From Pseudo-nitzschia pungens (taxonomy: Eukaryota; Bacillariophyta; Bacillariophyceae; Bacillariales; Bacillariaceae): DNA of 64,000 nt. The stretch is taken from positions 550,501-614,500 of the forward strand of contig CM074760.1 of assembly GCA_037355855.1 (NCBI GenBank), written 5' to 3'. Position 1 is the stretch's first letter, and each line of letters starts with the position of its first letter. Positions 42,714-54,300 of this stretch are shown piece after piece. The position numbers and the translations under genes are program-made. The notes under the pieces are model-generated. The model was given only the letters and a program-made list of their open reading frames with translations, did not search any database and was not told the DNA's origin.

Positions 42714-44669
42714 TCAATTCAAACAATGAGTACATGGATGTGGTGCAGCGTGAATCTTTCGATGATCCTCTACAAGCGCGTGACGAACTTTCTTTCTCCG
42801 GTCCTGGATTGCTAGATCCACATCACTCGATCGGATGTCAGTGCAATCTCTGCTGGTTTCGAGAGTGCGCCTCTTCCGAGGTTCGCTGCTGGATATCGAC
42901 TCGGACGTAGCAGTTGCATCCCAATGCGTCGTGGCGGGATTGCACTTCATTCTGTCCTTGCCGCCGAGCTGCGGGTTCCCGCTCTTCAAATTTCCTTCAC
43001 TTGCTGTCAGTGACCGCGTGATCAGGATGGGGTCGTGCAGCAGCTGTAGGTAAACACTGTCGAGACTGATGGCATCATCGGATGCAGCGCACAGCAATGA
43101 TTCCATCGACGGAAGTCTCGGTTTGGGCGCGCGATCATGTTGTTCCTCGTCCTCGCTTTCGTCTTTGTGATTGGCATCGAAACATATCCGTCGAACGGTC
43201 GCAAGTGCTTCTTCGGTCCCACCCCTGGCGGCAGCGCACGCATTCTGAAACGGGGTGATCCCGTTGCCATCCTTGTGAAAGACGAACCCGAGCTGGTGTG
43301 GAAAGTACCGCATTCCGGCTCGGAGCGCGGATTCGTACGCTCGCGTCCGTACCTTAACGCTGCCGTTGCAACGACCAAAGGTTCCGTGCAAGGGGTAGGT
43401 TCCGTTGCACGGATCCCTGGCAGCCAATTCCTCGGGGATCCATTGCACCAGATATCGAAAAATCTCCGGGTCCTTCCTATCGTTGCACGGTGCACGTTTG
43501 TGCGGAAAGTTGTCAAAGGTATAACCTAGAGATACTCGCAGCAATCGATGATCTACGACGTCCTGTTTTCGCAAGAGATTTCGCCTCCTTAGACCCTTGA
43601 TCGCTTTCAGGTAGGGCTGCTCATCCAGCCGATCCGGGTGCTCGTTACACTGCGTCCGGCAGGAAGTGCTAGTTCCGCAACTCGCAAGCAACTCCAGGGT
43701 GTTGAAACCGTCGTGGTTCTTGGCAAAGATGCCTCCTCTTAGATCCTCGTCAAATTGCTGCTTTTGGATGCCCAGCTCCGCTAGAGCGGGCACAAATGCC
43801 ACCCCCCTCTTGTTGCACGTGGGAGCGTCGCTCGTGGTGTAGGGATTCAAGTGCCGGCAGGACTCGTGTATAGGGTAGTTTTTTCCGCCACCAAACCGAC
43901 CGGTGCGCTGCGACAATACATTCGGAAAAAGACTAACAGCATTTTTCACTTGCGCCTCGGTATCGCGATCGTGCCGTAGCTCATACAAGAGGCCTCGCGT
44001 GAAGTATTCCATGTCCTGCACGAGGCTAGATACCTTCTCCCTCAACCGATTGCGGAACAGAATGGGAAGCTTTGACTCGTTCTGAAGGATCAACATCAAT
44101 CTCTGCATGCGTTCCTCGGTTTCTGTTTCGTTGTGAAGTGTTTCGATGTTTTCCCTATCGTATTCGCAGTCCGAATCGTCGTTTCCCGAGTTCTCATCTT
44201 CGTTGCTGCTGTGATGATCAATGTCCAAGTAGTCCCAGTCCCCGTTCTCCTCGGCCTCTCGATCGAAACTGCGACTGGGGGCATTCTCCCCTTCCCGGAA
44301 ATAGTTCTTGATGTTCGATGCATCGGCTTCCGGTTCGAACGCTTGGAATACTGTGACGATGGCATCCAAATTGGTCATGGTTCTCCACAAGGGTGTCACC
44401 GCCGGACTTTTGGTGCTCCCTTGATCCCACTCCTCGATTCGGGAAAGAAACCGTGATCCTCCTCGTTGTACCAAACGGACAACTTCTTCAACCATCCGCA
44501 TTCGATTCGCCAGCGTACCCGTATATTCATTGTAGGGACGGCGGTACTGGTCAACGATCGATCGAAACCTAACGTTTCCAGAGTGATTAGCAACTGCTGC
44601 CGACATGGAGTAATCACAAAGGACATCCAACTCGGCAGGAGCAACAGCTGTATCTGCAGCATCGTTCAT
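42714..44669 (-). CDS. DUF6824-like domain protein with degenerate ankyrin repeats
   Basis: 651 residues from the ATG at 44669; the frame is open a little further up without ATG. Residues ~14-100 read ELDVLCDYSMSAAVANHSGN, VRFRSIVDQYRRPYNEYTG, RMVEEVVRLVQRGGSRFLSRIEEWD. This is the stramenopile-enriched DUF6824 pattern (ND-VL-C-G...H-x-GN-x-x-FR...Y...RFL...W). Two highly acidic linkers follow. From ~225 on, ankyrin-like units appear: KNYPIHESCRHLNPY, FAKNHDGFNTLELLASC, GTYPLHGTFGRCN, KDGNGITPFQNACAAARGG, with spacing typical of ankyrin helix-loop-helix but diverged. Such combinations in diatoms are thought to be scaffolds or transcription-linked factors; no catalytic motif is seen. The tail is basic (EPRKRRTLE; IQDRRKKVRH). 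Confidence 0.75.
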   Translation of the reverse strand: MNDAADTAVAPAELDVLCDYSMSAAVANHSGNVRFRSIVDQYRRPYNEYTGTLANRMRMVEEVVRLVQRGGSRFLSRIEEWDQGSTKSPAVTPLWRTMTNLDAIVTVFQAFEPEADASNIKNYFREGENAPSRSFDREAEENGDWDYLDIDHHSSNEDENSGNDDSDCEYDRENIETLHNETETEERMQRLMLILQNESKLPILFRNRLREKVSSLVQDMEYFTRGLLYELRHDRDTEAQVKNAVSLFPNVLSQRTGRFGGGKNYPIHESCRHLNPYTTSDAPTCNKRGVAFVPALAELGIQKQQFDEDLRGGIFAKNHDGFNTLELLASCGTSTSCRTQCNEHPDRLDEQPYLKAIKGLRRRNLLRKQDVVDHRLLRVSLGYTFDNFPHKRAPCNDRKDPEIFRYLVQWIPEELAARDPCNGTYPLHGTFGRCNGSVKVRTRAYESALRAGMRYFPHQLGFVFHKDGNGITPFQNACAAARGGTEEALATVRRICFDANHKDESEDEEQHDRAPKPRLPSMESLLCAASDDAISLDSVYLQLLHDPILITRSLTASEGNLKSGNPQLGGKDRMKCNPATTHWDATATSESISSSEPRKRRTLETSRDCTDIRSSDVDLAIQDRRKKVRHALVEDHRKIHAAPHPCTHCLN

Positions 44670-45890
44670 GTCTCTTATATTGTCTATATTCGTCGTCGTT
44701 GTGCTTGTGTACAATGGGTGATAAGACTTGGTCTGGGAGACAAACGGCTATCCATTCGGTTGGTACTGTTACAATTTTGAACACTAATCCGAACGAAGAA
44801 TGGAGGTTTCGGGATTGTGTAGAGGCGACGAAATTTACCGAAAGTTTATTATTCCTCGTCAGTTGTGACATTATTTTTTCGCCATGGAAACTACTTTTGA
44901 ATTCGTCGCGCTCCGTTTGTGGAGAACGTTTTTTATCTAACGGAATTGCCTTGGGGAGTCGGAAATTCAATAGCTAATGGAACGTGCGCATTGCGGAATA
45001 AGAACCGATAAATTACTTATATCACGTACAACATGAATGGATTATTTCTACCAAACGACGACAAAAGCTGTCCAGATGAATGATATTTTCATGATGTACT
45101 TCGTATTTCTCAGACCCACATTCCTCATGATATTGTATCCTACGATACGTTATGTTCATTTGCGGTTTGATCTCGGCATGTTAATTGAAAGGACGTGTTT
45201 TAAGACGGCTAACATTAAAAATCCAAATTACTTCCCGTCGTCGATTAAACAGCGGTTGCAAACGTATGCAACCACGTCACACTGTTGATTTTTTTTTCTT
45301 GGTGATAAAAATGATACGAAACATTTCTTCAGAAGAACGATGCTCACAAATCAATTTTTCCTTGCCGTTCCTTTAAGGTTTTTTTAGCTCGTGCATTTCT
45401 TTTTGTTGATTTCGATTCTTTATGTATTTGTTGGTGGTACGATACGACTTCAATGGAACTAAGGCTTGTTCGTAGAAGGGAAGTAACTTACTCGTAGGGC
45501 GTAACTTACTTGTATGTTCACCTAGTGAAATACAAGTTCGTGCTCACGGGTCATGGATAATCAGTGTCTTTTTCCTAATAACGTCTTCCATCGAAACAAA
45601 AAGTGTACATTCCTTACGGTATCGATACTACTAGTATAATCACAATGATGGGTGCGGTACGAGTGTCCAGGAGATTAAGCAACAAGAAAAAATAATATGT
45701 GCACGTGAAATTCAATTTTTGCGGTACCAAAGTACGTACTATTGGATTAGGCACGTGTTACGAAGTATCTTACTTAAGTTTTACGAAGTAAGGTTATCCT
45801 ACTTAAATTCTACCAACTTCTCAAGCATATTTCGGTATTTTAGCAGTGAAGGCAAGCACTGAAGCTTTTTACTTCGCTCCAGCTCGATTC
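44670..45890. other. Intergenic
   Basis: No gene is recognised; AT-rich, with GTAAGTT/ACTTACTC-type motifs at 45480-45520 and 45770-45800. Confidence 0.5.
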
Positions 45891-46350
45891 CATCTGTCAG
45901 GCCCAGCTTGATGCCCAGCTGGACTCCGTCTTCCATGCCCAGCTCGATTCCATCTTCCATGCCTAGCTCGACACCCGGCTTGACGCCCAGCTCTATGCCC
46001 AGCTCAACTCCATCTGCCACGCCCAGCTCCATGCCCAGCTCGACTCCATCTTCCATGCCTAGCTTGACACCCAGCTTGACGCCCAGCTCTATGCCCAGCT
46101 CAACTCCATCTGCCACGCCCAGCTTGATGCCCAGCTCAACTCCATCTTCAGAGCCTAGCTCGATGCCCGGCTCGATTCCGTCTGCCGAGCCCAGCTCAAT
46201 GCCCAGTCGGACTCCATCTGCCACACCCAGTTCCGTGCCCAGCTCAATTCCATCTGCCAGGCCCAGCTCGATGCCCAGCGCGATTCCGTCTGCCGAGCCT
46301 AGTTCGACGCCCAGCTCAACTCCATCTTCCGAGCCTGGCATCATGGAATG
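45880..46350. repeat. Tandem repeat encoding P-S-S-x-P-S on the plus strand (orphan)
   Basis: Units of 12 and 15 bp such as CCCAGCTCGATG and ATCTTCCATG repeat for about 470 bp. The plus strand reads SSMPSSTPSATPSS-type repeats, the commonest motif of secreted diatom proteins. The minus strand reads ELGVADGVELG repeats and is also open. Neither strand has a signal peptide or a flanking domain: the plus frame ends after 46350 in unrelated sequence (ECSIAAWAGMHRR). The plus reading is more likely a gene fragment that seeded or survives in the repeat; both readings may be non-coding. Confidence 0.7.
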
Positions 46351-46447
46351 CTCCATAGCCGCATGGGCCGGGATGCATCGTCGGTGTCCTTGTTGGTCAC
46401 TGTTGTCGTCGTTGCCGTTGCCGTTGCCGTTGCAAGTGCCATTGCCG

Positions 46448-48427
46448 TCAGACGCCCGCTGTGGTGGTAGATAGAAGCCTCACCGTTTCTTCGTTGTCCG
46501 CCCCGTCACTGCGCACGATGGAAAATGTTCCGACGCCACCAATTGCATCGTCATTGCCATGGTTGCTGCCGTAGTCCTCGTTCGGTGGTAGTCGTCGGTG
46601 TTCCCCGAGTTGGAAGGATTCCTCCTCCGCCTCCTCCTCCTCCCCCGCAACAGCAGCAGCAGCAGCAGCGGTAGCACCCGTTGTCCGCACCAGTGCCAGT
46701 GCCAAAAACCGCTCCTCGATTTCTTCGAGTGTGAGCCCCTTGGTTTCCGGAACGCAGCTCCGCACAAAGATTACCGCTCCGGCCGTCAGGCCCCCAAAGA
46801 CCCAAAAGGTTCGCGACAGTCCGAGCGTGCCAATCAGCAGGGGCACCACGAGCTGGACGAGTGCGTTTAGCAAAAAGTTGGTCTGCACCGCCAGAGCGAC
46901 GGCCCTGCCCCGAACCGACTGGGGAAAGACCTCGGAAATCACGAGCCAGGTGATGGGTCCGAATCCAATCTGGTACCCGGCAATGTAGGCAAACATTCCC
47001 AACACCGCCAGCACGCCGCGGGTGTCGAGGGGATGCGCGGTGTTGTCCATGTCCATGTCGCTGTTTTCGTCCACGTTCTCGTCGTGGCGTTCGTCCCCTC
47101 CAAAGGCCGCCGTCAAGACCAAAAGGGCTGCAAGCATCAGCGAGCAGCCCACGATCAGGAGGGTCCTTCTCCCACGTGTCTCGACCAGTACCACCGACAC
47201 GGACGTGGCCAGGACCTTGAAGAGGGCCAGAACCACCGAAGCGCTCGCGGTCAATCCCGGGACTCTCGCCAGGATCGGGGTCGCGTACGAGAGCACGCTC
47301 GGCTGCCCCGTGATCTGCTGCAGGACCACGAGGCCCAGCCCCGCGGTGAGTGCGGGTCGGACGGAGGGATCCCAGAGCGAGACCGGGGCGGGAAGAGCAT
47401 CGTTCCGCTGTCGGGGCCGGGAAGGATCGTCGCAATCTCCCCCTCGTCGATGATTGCGGTGAAAGAGCTCAATGAGTCTTCGGTGCTCGTCCCGGGCCGC
47501 CTTGGGGGTCCAGACAAAATGGAGGGATTCCGAGACCCTGGCGGAAACCAACCGCGTTTCCTCCTCTGTTGGCGATTCGTTGCGGCTTGTGTCAACGCCA
47601 GTGCCGGTGCAGCCGCTGCTGCAGCTGCTGCTTACAATGTACCTTGCCGATTCGGGAATCGTCGATGACAGCAGTATCATGGCCACCGCGAGCGGTATCG
47701 CAAAGCCGTACACGCGGGCCCAATCGTCTCCGTTGCTGTCGCCGTTGCTGTCGCTGTCGCGCGTCCAGGCCCATCCCCCCGCGTAGCCTCCAAGAATGCC
47801 CAGCACGATGGCGATTTCCTTTCCACCGACCACCACCCCACGGATCCTTGCCGGAACCGTCTCGGCCAAATACGTGGGCCCGCCGTGCATGGCAAAGCCG
47901 ATCCCCGCTCCGTAGATCCATCGGCCGAGCGACAGGACCACTAGCGGCAAGTGCGACGACGACACTGTCGAAACACTCCATGGGTTGTTCGAGTCGGGAC
48001 CGCCTCCGAGCTTTGCCGCCCACCACTGCAGGAGCGCACCCAGTCCGTAGAGAATCCCGGCCCACACCAACTCGGTCCGCCTCCCGATCGGACCCCGCGA
48101 CGAACAAAGCGGGAAGTCCCTGCCGCTTTGTGCGTGCGGCGCGGTTCCTTCCGCTGTCGCGATTCCCCGGCGCGTTCCAGGCACGCGAGGAAGCGCCGTC
48201 CCCAAAAGGGCACCCGCCGAGGGGGCCGAGACGATCCATCCGGTTTTCAGCGGGGCGTCGCGCAGCGAGAGAGCCTCCGAGGCGGGAAGGCCCGCGAGCT
48301 CTACCACGACAAAGGAGGTCCCACCAATGTCGTATCCAAAGAGGAATCCCCCGATGGCGGGGACCAAAAAGAGCCACAGCACTCGGGACGGGTAATAGGG
48401 CAGTGTAGGTGGTGCCGTGGACAACAT
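46448..48427 (-). CDS. Sugar porter (MFS), plant vacuolar glucose transporter-like
   Basis: 659 residues from the ATG at 48427; a longer frame upstream has no ATG and is Q/N/T-rich. MFS sugar/inositol porters move hexoses with protons. Seen: LFLVPAIGGFLFGYDIGGTS (helix 1, FGYDxG), GRRTELVWAGILYGLGALL, GRWIYGAGIGFAMHGGPTYLAE with VPARIRG (the PESPR-like/AET signature close to Arabidopsis VGT1), GKEIAIVLGILGGYAGGW, VLQQITGQPSVLSYA (QQxTGQ substrate motif), ETRGRRTLL, FGPITWLVISEVFPQSVRGRA and CVPETKGLTLEEIE. About 35 extra residues lie after helix 2 (LPRVPGTRRGIATAEG...) and a ~90-residue loop in the middle, both polar. The C-terminal tail is acidic. Location, vacuole or plasma membrane, is open. 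Confidence 0.9.
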   Translation of the reverse strand: MLSTAPPTLPYYPSRVLWLFLVPAIGGFLFGYDIGGTSFVVVELAGLPASEALSLRDAPLKTGWIVSAPSAGALLGTALPRVPGTRRGIATAEGTAPHAQSGRDFPLCSSRGPIGRRTELVWAGILYGLGALLQWWAAKLGGGPDSNNPWSVSTVSSSHLPLVVLSLGRWIYGAGIGFAMHGGPTYLAETVPARIRGVVVGGKEIAIVLGILGGYAGGWAWTRDSDSNGDSNGDDWARVYGFAIPLAVAMILLSSTIPESARYIVSSSCSSGCTGTGVDTSRNESPTEEETRLVSARVSESLHFVWTPKAARDEHRRLIELFHRNHRRGGDCDDPSRPRQRNDALPAPVSLWDPSVRPALTAGLGLVVLQQITGQPSVLSYATPILARVPGLTASASVVLALFKVLATSVSVVLVETRGRRTLLIVGCSLMLAALLVLTAAFGGDERHDENVDENSDMDMDNTAHPLDTRGVLAVLGMFAYIAGYQIGFGPITWLVISEVFPQSVRGRAVALAVQTNFLLNALVQLVVPLLIGTLGLSRTFWVFGGLTAGAVIFVRSCVPETKGLTLEEIEERFLALALVRTTGATAAAAAAVAGEEEEAEEESFQLGEHRRLPPNEDYGSNHGNDDAIGGVGTFSIVRSDGADNEETVRLLSTTTAGV

Positions 48428-51397
48428 GGATCGATAGATGGATGGATGGTGTTTGTTTTGTTTGCTTTGGTTGCTTGTTTGCTTGCTTGTTTGCTTGCTT
48501 GTTGTTGCTTGTCGAACTTGGTTGTGGAATTGGTTGGTAAACTGGTTTGGTTTCGTTCGCGAATGTTGTGGGTCGCTTTTTTGGTCTGTCACACCAGGAT
48601 ACCAGGTATCGGCGCGATCGTTGGTGCTCTCTTTACTCTAGAAGTATTTTGTAATAAGTGAGAGAGAAGAAGAAGTGTCGGTGCAATGGATGCGAAAAAA
48701 GAGTGCAGCGAAGAAACCTGCTGCGTTTCGTCCGTCTCGTGCGATTTCATTGATGATGAGCGAACAATGAGAACGAGCAATCTCACCTGGTACCGGTAAA
48801 CCTTACAAGTAACTTAGTAATAATGTTCCTTCGGCGTCGCATTCTTGGGATGGGATTGTTCCATCACGGCACTCGCTTCTCGCTTTTTTGAATTTTTTTA
48901 AACTCAATCGTGAATGAATCATGATCAATTCAATCAATCATACGTGATTTTGAACGTCACTCGTGGCTTTTTATCACCACCAGCAGTCAGGTCAAGATCT
49001 TACGGTCATGTCGTTTGATTTGAATTGATTTCTCCTACTACTTATATTCATGTTGAGGAGTTCTATTCAACTCCCCTTCCGTTGATGCAGATCTTAGCTA
49101 GTAGTAGTAATTAGTGATGTCTGGAGCAAATAGAAATGAAGCACAGCAGCAGTATCATTGTTGAGCATGAAGCAGTACCAGCAGTAGAATGATGGTGGCA
49201 CCACCAGCACCAGAAAGTTCTCCTTCGTAGTAGTAGTACTACCTAGTATTACTAGTAGTAGTAGCACCAGAATGTCCTGGTATTGCCACAGCAAAGGTGG
49301 CAGAAATCACCAACAGCATCCTACTACTACCAGAACAAATTCTTCTATTACTACTAGCTTTGTGGTAGTACTAGATTTCTTGGAAGGGTCCTACCAAGAA
49401 TCAATGCAAAAGATTGACTTGTGATGCTTCCTGTTCATTGAGTCCACTATTCGTACTGCTGGTGGCTTCACTGCTGCTAGTAGCTACTACTAGTAGTACT
49501 ACAATGATTGTTTGGCATGAGTTTTCCATCTGCTGCTGCAAGGAAACTATTATTATTTATTTGTCCATCAGTGTCATACCGTACGGTACTAGGCTACGCC
49601 GGTATTACTGAAGACTGTCACCATGAAGACTCGACTCACAAAAATTAGTAAGCTTTCTTAGGACGACTCACTGCTGACTAAGGTTACGTAAGGTCTTAGC
49701 TTACTGCCAGCAGGCATCGTCCGAACAATTGCTTCAGGAGGCACATGGTGCTGGTGGCCCACATTGTTGTTGTTGCCGTCTCGTCTGGTGTTGTCATTCG
49801 TGCTGGTCATTGGATCGCCACAAAAACATGAGAGTTATTGCGAACTTGTTCGTAGTACGACTGTAGTAAGAGTAAGATTACTACTTCGTACTAAGGTTTA
49901 CTTGTACATCGATGGCCCGCGTGCCTGGCTTCTCCCAGACAACGAGATTTTTCGGATTATTTATTTTTGACCACAATCGAATAACCTTAATTACACCATC
50001 ACATTCGTCGTCGTCGTCATCATCATGAATAAGGTTTACGAGTAAGGTTACGGTAAGGTTATGGTAAACCTTACTTCGAAGACCCCTGCTTCGAAGTAGA
50101 ACATACTAACAATTAACGTAAAATGCCTACGGAATCTTACCGTCACACCGGGTTGAAGCGAATTTCTCGTACCCGTACGAGTAAGTTACTGTTTCAGGAT
50201 TGAGTTAGTGAGTGAGTCGAGTCAACATAACGTTTACTTACCGGTACTACAAAATTCCTATCAGCTGTCCCCCGGTTCTACATCCCCAACTACTAATTTC
50301 TACGGTACGGAAACCTGGGGACAGCTGATAGGAATTCCGTAGTAAATACTGGTTACGGAACATGGATTTCGCACCTCGTACGTGCGTTCTCGTACGCGGT
50401 TTCCATTATTTTTATGCAGGGCCCAATAGTAATACCGTGTGTCATCGTTAAAATCACTCTACATCAGGATACCAGTGTTACACTTCCCGGCCGGCAACGG
50501 TCAACGTATGATAGATTTTTTAAAAAATTTGGCCAATCAAACGATAGAATCTTGACACCCCGACAATAGCTGGACAAAACAGCACTTTTTTCAAAACTCG
50601 AAACCGCAGAGCGAATCAATAGAAGACTTTGTACGCGAAACAGCAAACTCGCACGAGTAAGATTAACTTACCGTACCTGTAACTAGTTACTTGTACCACC
50701 AGATACAGTGCGTGTACCGGTACAGGAGACCACAAGACGGCTTTTGTGTCTGCTAACGGAGTGCTCGCGCATGCATGCGTGGTCACGAGCCTCACGCCAT
50801 CGGGAACTTACTCCACTCGAAATTTGGAGGGACGAATACAAAGCACTGGTATGATTCCTGCACGCACGTAGTTAAAAAACCTTACCGGTACGAACCCGTT
50901 CCCTACTTTGATGCTTCTTGTACGGTTGCCGGAACAACATCCGGAAAGATGATGATGTTGTGTGTGCAAATCGCACCGCACGAATAACCGACAACGAAAA
51001 TCGAAAAAATTGCAATCGAGAGACCCACCGTTTCGTGAGAAGCAGAAACGACCACTTTGTGCACAACGAGATAATTCGTAATTACCTAATGCCACTACGT
51101 GTACAAATTTATGAAAGCATCGAGTATTCCGCATTCACCGACCTCTCCGAATCGACAAAGTAACCGACCGGTTCGTCCCATCCCGTCATTTCAGAAACGT
51201 TTGAGCTCCGACGATTTGCTGCTAGATTGAATTCGAGCGAAAGGAAACGAGAGAAAAAAGTGATACAATTGATTGTTCCGTTCCGTTCCGTTCCATCCAT
51301 TCCGTATCCGTGCGATTGATTCATTCGTTGAAAGAAAGCGATCTCGAGTTGGCGTTGCATCCGTATCCATCCGGATTTACATCAAACCAATTTCAAA
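48428..51397. other. Intergenic, 3 kb, repeat-rich
   Basis: No supported gene. Directly upstream of the sugar porter is a GCTT/TTGC tetramer tract (48465-48515). AGT/ACT clusters lie near 49095-49500. The dispersed motif is dense near 50030-50075. A long inverted repeat lies at 50245-50344. A GTTCC run lies near 51275-51295, just before the EDR2-like gene. Confidence 0.55.
50245..50344. repeat. 33-bp inverted repeat with a ~34-nt loop
   Basis: The arms 50245-50277 and 50312-50344 are complementary with about three mismatches; the inner core AATTCCTATCAGCTGTCCCC pairs with GGGGACAGCTGATAGGAATT without mismatch. The loop is about 34 nt. It could be a small MITE-like element, a hairpin RNA, or a replication or regulatory site. 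Confidence 0.9.
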
Positions 51398-54300
51398 ATG
51401 TCATCCCCCGCCGAGACAAGCCTGGAGAAACAACCCCAGCAATCCTCTTCTCCAATCAACGATGAAGGGAGCACCAACAGCATTGGCAGTGGCAGTGGCA
51501 ATTCAGTTCCTACGATTCGGATTTCAAAATCCTTTGACAACTTCGACTCGGCTAGCAGAGTTTCCAGGCACAGCAATCCCGAAATATCAACCGAAGCGGC
51601 GACCGAAACAGAGGGTCTTCAATTGAATCGAAGCTTCTCCGCCGACGACTTGGATCGGGTGCTTCCCTCGGAGACCGGTGGGGGATCGATCGGGAGTGGT
51701 GGGGAAGAAAAGACAGCCGTTCCGCGCTTGACAACATCTGTGGCCTCTGTGGCATCGGGAGAAATTCTGCTGCCCAAAGCCGACGGCAGCGACATTGCGA
51801 TTCCACCCTGCGTTACCGATGGCGACGAACAAACGCTTGCCAATGGTTACGTCATTGACGCAGTGGAGCAACAGTCCAACGCAACGGCGGAGGTTTCGCT
51901 CGCGAGTTCCCGAGAGGACGAAAATATTTTCCGTCGGCAGCTCGATGATCAAGACGAAAACGAAGACCACTCGGAAATAATCCACACGGATGCGTCGTCG
52001 GGACAAGAAAGCTCGGACGACGAGGAAGATCCCGATGTATTGGTTGCGAGAGAAATGGCTCTAGCGTTTGCAAAAAACCCGGGCATGACAAAAGAACAGG
52101 TGGAAGAGTTGAAGCAGCAGGTCCAAGATAATGTGGAGAAGAGGAGGAAAGAACGCAAGAAATCCAGGTCGCACAGAAGCAAGAGCAGTGGCAAATCAAA
52201 CACAAACAAACAAAAACGTTCATCATTGGCGGATATCAGCAAGGAGAATTGGACCAAAAGCAGTAAAATGGTCAAGGAAACCGTCAAAGGAACCATCAAG
52301 GAAACAAAACAAAATTTTAAGGTTGTCAAAAATGATTTCAAAAAGGGATTAGTGGCAATGGGTCTCGTTAGCGGAAGCACTACCTCGAGAGAAGAGTCTA
52401 GACCTTCTCCGACTATCGGTGAGGTTGCTCGAAAGGCTCTGAATCCCAACATTGATAGGGGGGTTGAGGGTGAGTTGAAACCTTCCGTTACCACTGCGGT
52501 GACTGGTATGGGTCTCGGTGACGATGGTCAAAAGGTCCGCCTGGCCGGAGTCATCTGGAAGCGAAGGAGTGGTTTTGGGAAGTATTACATGACTGGGTCT
52601 TGGGAGCGCAGGCGGGTCGTTTTGAAGGGATCAAAGCTGATTTACTACAAAACTTTGCACGAGACTCTTCCCAACAACAGCGACGGCGACGGAGAGGAAG
52701 AAGACACAGGAGCATATTCCGAAACAGAAGAAGATCCGGGATTTGGTGCCTGGATCAATACGTTCATGGAAAAGAATGGCGTCGTGCTGCCTCGGGAAAA
52801 TACCGGATCCCGCCCGGGTGCTCGCGGATACCTGGATTTGAGAAAGGAAAAGGCCTCCGCAGCAGCTTCGTACGGACACACGGGAGCTCCTACCCCTTTT
52901 GCCTTGTCCATCAAGATTGCAGGGTTGACCAAGTACAAGTTTTGTTTTGACACCCAAAATGAATTAATGACATGGCTTGCGGCCATCACCGATGTGGTTG
53001 TAGCGGGATCGGTTGACAATTACAATTCTGAAATTTTGGAAGCTAACGACCCTTCCTCGCATGGCGTTGGTGAAACTAGCGCCGGGGGGGATGTTGGCGC
53101 TGCGGGCACCTGGCAAGAGCCTCCACTCAAAAATCAATCTTCCGGAGAAGATAGACAAAACGGTGGTCATCGATTGTGGTCCACCGAGGATTATCTGGTC
53201 ACGAGCGCGGAGCACCCACATGTTTCTGCTGAGGAAGACGACGAAAGTGACGGCGAGTTGGAGTTGGAGATGGAACCTATGGAGGATGACTATTTTGTCG
53301 ACACAAGCCTAGGGCAAGAGATTTGGGGATTGCCTGTCGAGTATTTGAAGCCAGCCTTCTATGCGATGAACGCTGTCATCTTGTCGGCTCGATCGCAAAC
53401 TGCATTGACGGATGATAACTTTTGGTATATTCTGGTCTTTTTCAATGTCATGGCGATTTCACTGGTCGAAAAGGTGATGATAGGTGGGACAATCCAGCTC
53501 AAGCCTGGCCTCAGGGGCCGCAGGAAGTTGACAAAAAAGAAAAAGAAGCTGGTTGATACCCTGCACATGACGCCGAGTGGCGAGAGCGCTGATGGTACAA
53601 TCCAAACTATTGCTTCCGCCATTAGCGACGAGCATTTTGTCCCTCTCGCGGGAAGCACTTCAATGAGAATCGAAAATCCGAAGGACCTTCCAGAAAAAGA
53701 TGGAGTCATCTTTGCTGGTTGGAGACAGGTCGATCCTTCCGACATTCCAGTGCGCGGTGCACACTACAAGACAAACAAAAAGAAGGTTTCCTGTCCTGGC
53801 GATTTATACGAATGCATTGAATTGGATGTTTTCGAATCAAAAAAGCGTTTCCCAGACATGGCTGGAAGAGTAATTTTACCAACAGTGACCTACGAGAACG
53901 ACGATGGGCCAAAGACATGGAATGCTCCAGACTTATTTGTCATCACTGTTGCCCTTCCCACCGACCCACCGAAGCCCTTTGCACCTACCGATAATGGGGG
54001 AGGTTATACGATCACCATGTATTGTGCTATGCGACAGAAAACACGAGACATCCTCCGAAGGATTACTGCTGATGGATACAACCCAGCCGAAGAAGAAAAG
54101 AGTGGAGACCCAGACAAAAGCATAGTCAACGCCGCGCGCCTACTGGACGAGTGGTGCCGGAGAGCGCCTTCGGACGATAACTGGATGGCTCGCTTCAAAG
54201 TGATTCCCCAAGGAAACAACCTAGAAGAAATTGGCTTACCTGCATGGATTTCCAACTACAACGGGAAACCATTTTTGATCAAGAGGCCGGGAACAACAGG

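Noticed and set aside
45799..46356. Minus-strand ELGxxDG repeat protein
   Set aside because: It is the mirror reading of the plus-strand P-S-S repeat, which fits the known type better; no start context.
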